Positions 9,067-16,208 of a stretch of DNA of 64,000 nt are shown in pieces. The first letter of the stretch is position 1. Every line of letters begins with the position of its first letter. The notes below the pieces were generated by a model that did no database searches, was not told the DNA's origin, and saw only the letters and a program-made list of their open reading frames with translations. A program made the position numbers and the translations under genes. The stretch is from Sphingopyxis sp. CCNWLW2 (GTDB lineage: Bacteria > Pseudomonadota > Alphaproteobacteria > Sphingomonadales > Sphingomonadaceae), in the NCBI RefSeq assembly GCF_037095755.1, contig NZ_JBAWKJ010000001.1, positions 1,739,001 through 1,803,000 on the forward strand. The letters run 5' to 3'.

Positions 9067-11331
9067 ATGACACGCCACCACCGGGCCTTGACGGCGCTCG
9101 CCACCGGAAGCTTGATGATCGCGGTTGCCCACCCCGCGGCGGCGCAGGAGCTCGAAGCGGCCGGGGCGACCGAAGCGGCGGGCAGCGAAGATATCATCGT
9201 CACCGCCTCGCGCCGCCCGCAAACGCTCCAGGAAGTGCCGATTTCGGTGGGCGTCGTCACCGGCGCTGCGATCGAGCAGCAGGGCCAGCGCCTGTTCACC
9301 GACCTCCAGTCGTCGGTTCCCAACCTCCAGATCGACAACACCAACGGCAATTACGCGATCACCATTCGCGGGCTCGGGTCGGGCGCGAATAATCTGGCGT
9401 TCGAGCAATCGGTCGGGCTGTTCGTCGACGGCGTCTATTCCAGCCGCGCGCGTTCGTTGCAGGTGCCGTTCCTCGACGTCGAGCGCATCGAGGTTGTTCG
9501 CGGCCCGCAGGGCGCATTGTTCGGCAAGAACACCAATGCCGGTGCGATCAGCATGGTGACACGCCGCCCGACCCGCGATTTCGAAGCCGAATTCCGCGCC
9601 GGCACCGAACTGGCCGAAGGCGGCATGAATTTCAGCGGCTATCTGTCGGGACCGATCAGCGACACGTTGAGCGTCCGGTTGAGCGGCGGCGCCGGACAGG
9701 CCGACGGCTATATCGAAAACCGGCTGACGGGCTTCGACGACAATGGGTCGAAATACCGCTCGGGACGCGTGCAATTGCTGTGGGAGCCGAGCGAGGATTT
9801 CGAGATCCTGCTCAAGGCCGAGGGGTTCCGCAACGAGATCAACGGGTCGAACGCGGTCTACAACAATATCGGCAATCCGAACTGCAACCTCTGCAACATC
9901 ATCCGCAACGCCAGCGGCGGCGCCGATGCACAGGACAAGCCCGGTTTCTGGCGCTTCAGCCGCGGTTTTCCGGAGGAATATGACGTCACCAAGTCGCGCA
10001 CCGGCGCGATGACGATGAACTGGACCCCGGGCGACTGGTCGGTCACCTCGATCACCGCCTATCAGGCGGTGGATTCGGAGCGCACCTTCAACACCATTCC
10101 GGGGCCGATCAACCTGCTCAACACGCTGCAGGCCGAAGAGAGCAGCCAGTTCTTCCAGGAACTGCGCGTCTCGCGCGACGTCGCCGCCGGGATCAACCTT
10201 GCATTCGGCGCGACTTACACCGATGCCGACCTCGATATCCTGCAGCTCGTCAGCTACAACGGCAATCTGGTCGGGACGACATTGCCGCAGGCCGAGGGGA
10301 AGCGTGGCTTTACCCAGTCGTCCTGGTCGCTGTCGCCCTTTGCGATCGTCGAGGCCGAACTCACCGACGCGCTGACCTTCAGCGGCAGCCTGCGCTACAG
10401 CCATGAAAAGAAGGATGCGCGCGGGACGAGCACCAACGTCGGGCCGCGCATTCCCGCGAACAACCTCGATTTCGACATCAGCGGCAGCCGCACCGAGAAA
10501 CTCTGGGATTATTCGCTGCGCCTCCGCTACGAATTCAGCCCGGCGGTGTCGGCCTATGTCAGCTATGCGACGGGCACGAAGGGCGGGGGGTTCCTGTCGA
10601 ACGACGGGCTCCTCCTCTATAACATCCGCAACAACAATGGCCGTTTCGACTTCGACGACGAACGCGCGCGCGCGTGGGAACTCGGCACGAAGATGCGCCT
10701 GTTCGATCGCAAGCTCGACCTCGACATCGCGCTGTTCCGGACGCGCTTCGCCAATCTGCAGGTGTCGTCGTTCAACGGCACCGCCTTCATCACCGGCAAC
10801 GCCGCCAAGGCAACCGCGCAAGGCGTCGAGGTCGAGGCGCGTTACCGGCCGAGCTCGATCGTCAGCCTCGGCGCGACGGGGGCGTATCTGGACGCGAAAT
10901 ATAACGACTATCCGGGCGGCCCCTGCCTCTACGACGCCCCGGCGACGTGCCGACCCGCGACGAACAATCTGTCCGGCGTGCGCCTGACCCGCGCGCCCGA
11001 ATGGAAGGCGTCGGGCTATGTGCAGTTCGATGTGCCGGTCAGCGATGACCTGATCGTCAGCGCCCGCGGCGCCGCCGATTACACGTCGAAATCCTATCTG
11101 CAGGGCGACCTGAACCCGCTCAATACGCAGCCGGGTTACGCGAAGTTCGATGCGCGCCTCGCGATCCGCAAGGAAGATGGCGCGTGGGAACTCGCGCTCG
11201 TCGGGCGTAACCTGACGAACGAGGTGACCTTCAGCCAGGCGATCAACACGCCGCTGCTCGGCGGGAACAGTCATGTCGTGATGATCAACGCGCCGCGGAC
11301 GGTCAATCTGGAAGCGGTGCTGCGTTTCTAG
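9067..11331 (+). CDS. TonB-dependent outer-membrane receptor
   Basis: 754 residues. The signal peptide ends near AHPAAAQ (cleavage after about residue 24), which fixes the start at ATG 9067; the longer open frame upstream would bury it. After the leader comes the TonB-box/plug start EDIIVTASRR, then plug motifs such as RGLGSG, VFVDGVY-like FVDGVYSS and VEVVRGPQGALFGKN-like sequence ending at about residue 160, followed by a 22-strand barrel ending in the terminal phenylalanine (AVLRF). It imports a large or scarce ligand across the outer membrane using TonB-ExbBD energy. The substrate is unknown. The sulfatase 34 bases downstream suggests a sulfated compound. Confidence 0.93.
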   Translation: MTRHHRALTALATGSLMIAVAHPAAAQELEAAGATEAAGSEDIIVTASRRPQTLQEVPISVGVVTGAAIEQQGQRLFTDLQSSVPNLQIDNTNGNYAITIRGLGSGANNLAFEQSVGLFVDGVYSSRARSLQVPFLDVERIEVVRGPQGALFGKNTNAGAISMVTRRPTRDFEAEFRAGTELAEGGMNFSGYLSGPISDTLSVRLSGGAGQADGYIENRLTGFDDNGSKYRSGRVQLLWEPSEDFEILLKAEGFRNEINGSNAVYNNIGNPNCNLCNIIRNASGGADAQDKPGFWRFSRGFPEEYDVTKSRTGAMTMNWTPGDWSVTSITAYQAVDSERTFNTIPGPINLLNTLQAEESSQFFQELRVSRDVAAGINLAFGATYTDADLDILQLVSYNGNLVGTTLPQAEGKRGFTQSSWSLSPFAIVEAELTDALTFSGSLRYSHEKKDARGTSTNVGPRIPANNLDFDISGSRTEKLWDYSLRLRYEFSPAVSAYVSYATGTKGGGFLSNDGLLLYNIRNNNGRFDFDDERARAWELGTKMRLFDRKLDLDIALFRTRFANLQVSSFNGTAFITGNAAKATAQGVEVEARYRPSSIVSLGATGAYLDAKYNDYPGGPCLYDAPATCRPATNNLSGVRLTRAPEWKASGYVQFDVPVSDDLIVSARGAADYTSKSYLQGDLNPLNTQPGYAKFDARLAIRKEDGAWELALVGRNLTNEVTFSQAINTPLLGGNSHVVMINAPRTVNLEAVLRF

Positions 11332-11365
11332 GCACGGCATCGATTGGACATGGAAAGGCCCTGAG

Positions 11366-13066
11366 ATGGTTTGGACAGTTGACCGCCGCACATTCGTCGG
11401 CGGGCTGGGCGGCGCCGGGGCGCTCGCGGCGTCGGGCGCGCGGGCCAGCGTGTCCGCGGCGGACGGGCGCAAGCTCAACATCCTGATGATCGTCACCGAT
11501 CAGGAACAGAGCGTCGCGAGCTTCCCGAAGGGGCTGCTCGAAAAGCTGCCGGGGCACCGCGAATTGATGGCGCGCGGGCTGCTCGTCGAAAATTACCATG
11601 TCCAGACGACCCCGTGCAGCCCGTCGCGCTCGACGATCTTTACCGGGCATCACACCCAGCGCACGGGCATCTATCTGAACTCGAGCGGAGCCGACGATCC
11701 GGTGCTGCCGACCGACCTGCCGACGCTGGGGCACATGATGCGGTCGGCGGGCTATTACACCAGTTACAAGGGGAAATGGCACCTTTCGCCGATCAACGAA
11801 AAGCGCAACTGGAACCAGGTGTCGGGCATGATCTACCCGGCCACCGAGAAGGCCATGGAAGAATATGGCTTCGACGATTACGGCTTCGATGGCGAGGCGG
11901 TCGGCCTGACGTGGGACGGCTATCGGCACGACCAATATATCGCCGCTGACGCCTCGCGCAGCATCCTCGATTTCAAGGAACGCGACAAGGCGGCCGGCAA
12001 ACCCTGGTTCATGGTCGTCGGCCTGCTCAATCCGCACGACATCATGTTCTATGATGCGACCGGAAAACAGACGGCATCGCGCGCGCATCCCAATCTTCTG
12101 GGGCCGCTGCGCCGCGAACCCGGCGACCCGCTCTACGCCGAGGACAATGGCTTCGATCTGCCCGAAAGCTTCCACAGCGACGATCTGAGCGGCAAGCCCG
12201 AGGCGCATCGGGGGATCGTCGCATCGAGCACGCGCACCTATGGCGCGCTGGATCACGCCGACGAAGCGTCCTGGCGCCGCTTCCGCAACTATTACTACAA
12301 TTGCATTCGCGACATGGACCGGCGGATCGGCCAGCTTTTGTGGGCGCTGGAAGCCAGCGGCCAGATGGAAAACACCATCATCCTCTTCACCTCCGATCAT
12401 GGCGAACGCGCCGGCGCGCACGGGATGCGGCAAAAGGGCGGCACCATCTATCGCGAGGAAACCAACGTGCCGATGATGATCGTCCATCCCGATGCGCCGG
12501 GCGGACGCCGGTCGCGCGGCCTGATGAGCGCGGTCGATATCGCACCGACGCTGCTCGCGCTCGCCGGCAAGGATACCGGCTGGCGGAAGGAGCATTATCC
12601 GGACCTGCCGGGGGTCGATATGACGCCCTTGCTGGCGGACCCCGATGCCCGGACCGAACGCGACATTCGGGGGCATTTGTTCAACTATGCCGTGGGCTAT
12701 GGCTGGGCGCCGAAGGCGGGACAGCCCGCGGCCGCCCCCTTCACCGACCGTTTCGACCTGACGCGACGGCGGCTGCACCGCGGGGTGCATGACGGCCGCT
12801 GGAAATTCGCCCGCTATTTCGCCCCGGCGCATCATCGGCAGCCGCGAAACTGGGCGGAGTTGTCGGCGAACAACGACCTTGAACTTTACGATACGCACGC
12901 CGATCCCAATGAAATCGTCAACCTGGCATCGCACCCCGATCAACGACGAAATCTGCTGCGCCTCAACGCCATGGCCAATGCGCTGATCGCGCGCGAAGTC
13001 GGCCGCGACGATGGCAGCGAATATCCGGGGCCGACCGAGATATATAATCGGCCATGGCCGGGATGA
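11366..13066 (+). CDS. Tat-exported sulfatase (formylglycine type)
   Basis: 566 residues. The N-terminus has a twin-arginine leader (DRRTFVGG, then an alanine/glycine-rich stretch to about residue 30). The active-site signature CSPSR is at residues 84-88; its cysteine is normally converted to formylglycine before folding, which fits Tat export. Metal-binding residues include TDQ near residue 45 and the SDHGE segment near residue 338. It should hydrolyse a sulfate ester in the periplasm. No maturation enzyme lies nearby, so a formylglycine-generating enzyme elsewhere is needed. Same strand and 34 bases after the receptor, with an AAAGG ribosome site; the two are probably co-transcribed. Confidence 0.9.
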   Translation: MVWTVDRRTFVGGLGGAGALAASGARASVSAADGRKLNILMIVTDQEQSVASFPKGLLEKLPGHRELMARGLLVENYHVQTTPCSPSRSTIFTGHHTQRTGIYLNSSGADDPVLPTDLPTLGHMMRSAGYYTSYKGKWHLSPINEKRNWNQVSGMIYPATEKAMEEYGFDDYGFDGEAVGLTWDGYRHDQYIAADASRSILDFKERDKAAGKPWFMVVGLLNPHDIMFYDATGKQTASRAHPNLLGPLRREPGDPLYAEDNGFDLPESFHSDDLSGKPEAHRGIVASSTRTYGALDHADEASWRRFRNYYYNCIRDMDRRIGQLLWALEASGQMENTIILFTSDHGERAGAHGMRQKGGTIYREETNVPMMIVHPDAPGGRRSRGLMSAVDIAPTLLALAGKDTGWRKEHYPDLPGVDMTPLLADPDARTERDIRGHLFNYAVGYGWAPKAGQPAAAPFTDRFDLTRRRLHRGVHDGRWKFARYFAPAHHRQPRNWAELSANNDLELYDTHADPNEIVNLASHPDQRRNLLRLNAMANALIAREVGRDDGSEYPGPTEIYNRPWPG

Positions 13067-13076
13067 GCGAGGATCG

Positions 13077-14585
13077 TCAGCCCTGGCGGGCCTCGGCCGG
13101 GGCCGGTGGGTTGACCCGGGTCATCGCGGCGATTGCCAGCAGCAAGGCAAAGGCAGCGAACGCCATCGTATAGATGGGCTCGCCCGGAAACAGCGCTTGC
13201 ATGATTGATCCCATCACCGTCGCGACGAGCAATTGCGGGACGACGACGAAGACGTTGAAGAGCCCCATATAGATGCCGAGCTTCGCTTGCGGCAGGCTGG
13301 AGGCGAGGATCGCATAGGGCATCGCGAGGACGGACGCCCAGAAAATGCCGATGAAGATTTCGCTGACGATCAGCTGCGACGGGTCGCGGAGCAGGAAGAA
13401 GCTGGCATACCCGACCGCGCCGCACGCGAGGCCGACCATGTGCGTGCGCGCCTGCCCAAAGCGGCGCGCGAGCCAGGGGAGCAAGGTCAGCGCCGCGACT
13501 GCGGCGACGCCGTTGTAGATGGCGAACAGCTGGCCGACCCAGTTGCCCGCGTCCTGATAGGCGGCGCTGGCGGCGTCGGTCGTTCCGAAATGATATTGGG
13601 CGACGATCGGGGTGGTGTTGATCCACATGATGAACAGCGCCGACCAGCTGAAAAACTGGACGAGCGCCAGCCGCTTCATCAGTGGCGGCATGCCGGAGAA
13701 GTCGCCGACGATGCTCGACAGCATATTCTTGTCGTTGCCGCGTCGCGCCAGCGCGATCGCGATAATGCTTGCAAGGCCGTAGCCGATGAGCAGCGCGCCG
13801 AGCAGCAGCACTTCGCGAAGCAGCGCAAAATGCTGCTGGGCGAGGAGGATGAGCAGTCCCGCGCCGATCCAGAGCATGCTGGCGCCATAGCTGTGCGATG
13901 CGAGCGCGCGGACCGGAGACCCGTCGCCGGGCGATCCGGCTTCGAATGCCGCCATCTGTTCGGGGCTATATTCGCCCGTTGTGACGACGGTCCAGAGCAC
14001 CGCGAGGAACAGCGCGATCCCGCCGAACCAGAAGGCATAGCGCACCGTATCGGGAATCTGCCCCGGCGGCGCGACATTCGCGACCCCCATCGCCTCCATC
14101 AGCGAGGGAAAGAGCGACCCGACGACGGCGCCCGCGCCGATGAACGCGGTCTGCACCGCATAGCCGACGCTGTGCTGGTCCTTGCGCAGCATGTCGCCGA
14201 CGAAGGCGCGGAAGGGTTCCATCGAGATGTTGAGCGAGGCGTCGAGGATCCACAGCATCATCGCGGCGAACCAGATCGCGGGGCTTTCGGGCATGACGAA
14301 CAGCGCGATCGCGGCGAGGATCGCGCCGGCGAGAAAGTAGGGACGGCGGCGTCCGAGCCGGCCGAGCCAGGTCCGGTCGCTCATATGCCCGACGATCGGC
14401 TGCACGAGCAGCCCGGTCAGCGGCGCGGCGACCCACAGGCCGGGGAGGCGTTCGATATCCTCGCCCAGCGACTGGAAAATCCGGCTCATATTCGCATTTT
14501 GCAGCGCGAAGCCGATCTGGATGCCGAAAAAGCCGAAGCTGATATTCCATAGGCCGGCAAAGCCCTGCTTCGGCTTTTCCATCAT
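13077..14585 (-). CDS. MFS sugar transporter, likely maltose permease (MalY-like)
   Basis: 502 residues with about 12 hydrophobic segments. The conserved loop between helices 2 and 3 is GHMSDRTWLGRLGRRRPY, as in plant/bacterial sucrose and maltose symporters and the Caulobacter MalY permease. It should move maltose or short maltodextrins across the inner membrane, probably with protons. It lies downstream of the LacI gene on the same strand but is separated by 271 bases holding its own operator-like palindrome and a repeat pair, so it probably has its own promoter. It converges on the sulfatase with only ten bases between stops. Confidence 0.88.
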   Translation of the reverse strand: MMEKPKQGFAGLWNISFGFFGIQIGFALQNANMSRIFQSLGEDIERLPGLWVAAPLTGLLVQPIVGHMSDRTWLGRLGRRRPYFLAGAILAAIALFVMPESPAIWFAAMMLWILDASLNISMEPFRAFVGDMLRKDQHSVGYAVQTAFIGAGAVVGSLFPSLMEAMGVANVAPPGQIPDTVRYAFWFGGIALFLAVLWTVVTTGEYSPEQMAAFEAGSPGDGSPVRALASHSYGASMLWIGAGLLILLAQQHFALLREVLLLGALLIGYGLASIIAIALARRGNDKNMLSSIVGDFSGMPPLMKRLALVQFFSWSALFIMWINTTPIVAQYHFGTTDAASAAYQDAGNWVGQLFAIYNGVAAVAALTLLPWLARRFGQARTHMVGLACGAVGYASFFLLRDPSQLIVSEIFIGIFWASVLAMPYAILASSLPQAKLGIYMGLFNVFVVVPQLLVATVMGSIMQALFPGEPIYTMAFAAFALLLAIAAMTRVNPPAPAEARQG

Positions 14586-14669
14586 GCGTCTCCCCTGAGG
14601 CCGTCGGTCGCGGCTTCCGTTGGGCCGGGTGTCGCAGCGCGCGGGGGAGAGAGCAAGCGCGGCGCGGTT

Positions 14670-14685
14670 ACGTATACGAATACGT
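14670..14685. promoter_or_regulatory. Candidate LacI-family operator upstream of the MFS permease
   Basis: The inverted repeat ACGTAT-ACGA-ATACGT contains CGTATACGAATAC (14671-14683), which differs by one base from the palindrome at 16052-16064 in front of the TonB receptor. LacI-family operators characteristically have a central CG, present here. The site lies 85 bases before the permease start. Confidence 0.65.
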
Positions 14686-14725
14686 GGAGGGGCGGGGTTC
14701 GACCGAATGTTGCCGCACTCCCTCC

Positions 14726-14808
14726 TTTGTCATTCCCGCGAAAGCGGGAACCCAGGGATGGGCCGGCCGACGGACGCTCTGGGTCCCCGCTTTCGCGGGG
14801 ATGACGAA
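14726..14808. repeat. Paired inverted REP-like element, type A (GCGAAAGC core)
   Basis: Two arms of about 30 bases (14726-14755 and 14779-14808) are inverted copies of each other; each arm is itself a hairpin with core CCCGC-GAAA-GCGGG. Found between the permease and the LacI gene, close to but not overlapping the operator. Its role is unknown; mRNA stabilisation or termination is possible. Confidence 0.75.
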
Positions 14809-14856
14809 ATAGGGGGGGCGGCGTCCGCTTCCCAACTCCAAAGCACACGCGCGAAG

Positions 14857-15891
14857 CTAAACCGCCGTACTCTGCCGCCGGATCAGCCGCGCCGGCAAGA
14901 TCCGCTGTTCGACCGGGCGGTCGTCGATGCGCGCGAGCAACGCATCGACGAGCAATGTCCCCGCGCCTTTCATATCCTGCATAACCGTGGTCAGCGTCGG
15001 CGTGGTCAGGCTGGCGGCGGGGATATCGTCGAAGCCGATGATCGCGACGTCGTGCGGCAGCCGCAGCCCGGCTTCGGCCAGTGCGCGCATCGCGCCGATC
15101 GCGATCAGGTCGCTCGCGGCGAAAACCGCGTCGAATGACTGTCCGCTTTCGATCAGCGACCTCGCGGCGGCGTAGCCCGAATCCTCCGACGACACCGCAT
15201 CGCGCTGCAACGCCGGGTCGGGTTCGAGACCCGCGGCGCGCATCGCGCGGCAAAGCCCGTCGTAGCGATCCTGGAATTCGGGCGCATGGTCCGACGCGTC
15301 GCCAAGGAAAGCGATCCGCCGCCGCCCGATCTCGACCAGATGCGCGCCCGCCTGTTCGCCCGCGCCGACATTGTCGGACCCGACGGTCAGCCCGATACCC
15401 TCTTCGGATACCGATCCCCAGCGAACGAACTTGGTCCCCATCTCGACCAGATGCTCCAGCTTGGTGAGGTAAAGCTGATAATCACCGTAACCGAGCAGGA
15501 TGATGCCGTCGGACCGGTGGCTGTCCTGATAGGTGACGTGCCAGTCATTGTGCATCTGCTGGAAACTGATGAGCAGGTCATAGCCGCGCCGCGCGCATTC
15601 GCGCGTGATCGACCCCAGCATCGACAGGAAGAAGGGGTTGATCATCGATTCGTCGGGGTTCGGGTCCTCGAAAAAGAGCAGCGCGAGCGTGTGCGTGCGC
15701 TGCGAGCGCAGGCTCGAGGCGTTCTTGTCGACGGTGTAGTTGAGTTCCTGCGCGATGCGCTGAATGTTGGCGCGGGTCGCGGCGCTGACCGACTTGCTGC
15801 CGCGCAGCGCGCGCGAAACCGTCGGCTGCGAGACGCCCGCCAGATAGGCGATGTCGAAACTCGTCGGCTTGGCCGAGGGCTGGCGCCCCAT
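14857..15891 (-). CDS. LacI-family regulator of the maltodextrin locus (MalI-like)
   Basis: 344 residues. The N-terminal helix-turn-helix is at residues 11-31 (DIAYLAGVSQPTVSRALRG), followed by a hinge and a periplasmic-binding-protein-like ligand domain with the usual DGIILLG, IAFLGD and IIGFDDIPAA landmarks. I chose ATG 15891 because GGGAGAGAG precedes it and the family starts a few residues before the helix-turn-helix. Its position between the sugar permease and the divergent receptor, with matching palindromes in both promoters, makes it the likely repressor of both. The inducer is presumably maltose or a related glucoside. Confidence 0.9.
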   Translation of the reverse strand: MGRQPSAKPTSFDIAYLAGVSQPTVSRALRGSKSVSAATRANIQRIAQELNYTVDKNASSLRSQRTHTLALLFFEDPNPDESMINPFFLSMLGSITRECARRGYDLLISFQQMHNDWHVTYQDSHRSDGIILLGYGDYQLYLTKLEHLVEMGTKFVRWGSVSEEGIGLTVGSDNVGAGEQAGAHLVEIGRRRIAFLGDASDHAPEFQDRYDGLCRAMRAAGLEPDPALQRDAVSSEDSGYAAARSLIESGQSFDAVFAASDLIAIGAMRALAEAGLRLPHDVAIIGFDDIPAASLTTPTLTTVMQDMKGAGTLLVDALLARIDDRPVEQRILPARLIRRQSTAV

Positions 15892-16208
15892 GTCTCTCTC
15901 CCGGCGCCCGGCCTTCCTGGTGGCCGCCGCTCGCCCCGCAGAGTAGCGATTGGTCCGGTGGATGCCAAGAAATTGCACGTGGTCGAGTCCCGCGGTTTTC
16001 CGCCCCGAAAGCGTTGCATTTCTGCGACAGGGCGCGGCTCTGCATATTATGCGTATACGTATACCCTATGGCGGCGCGGCGGGATTGGTTTCAATTGCGA
16101 GGCTCAAGATGGGAAAGCCCATATGCCGGAGAGGAGCCTGACGGACGCCCCGCGTCCCCCTCCCGGTACATGGGTCAAGACCACCCGTCCGTGCCAGGGG
16201 AGCCACAT
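15892..16208. promoter_or_regulatory. Divergent promoter region between the LacI gene and the TonB receptor
   Basis: This 317-base gap has no credible gene. It holds the palindrome at 16052-16064, preceded directly by TATTAT (16045-16050), which could be a -10 element for the receptor; I see no good -35 at the right distance. The receptor ribosome site GGGGAG is at 16196-16201. Confidence 0.5.
16052..16064. promoter_or_regulatory. Candidate LacI-family operator upstream of the TonB receptor
   Basis: GTATACGTATAC (16053-16064) is a perfect 12-base palindrome with a central CG. It sits just downstream of a possible -10 element, a position where bound repressor would block initiation, and between the regulator and receptor genes, where it could control both. 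One-base variant of the site at 14671-14683. Confidence 0.7.

Noticed and set aside
8680..11496. 938-codon minus-strand open frame over the tetR start and TonB receptor
   Set aside because: Antisense shadow of the receptor; no motif or ribosome site.
14726..14808. Inverted repeats considered as insertion-sequence ends or a CRISPR remnant
   Set aside because: The spacer is only about 23 bases with no transposase, and copies are not regularly spaced; a REP-like pair fits better.
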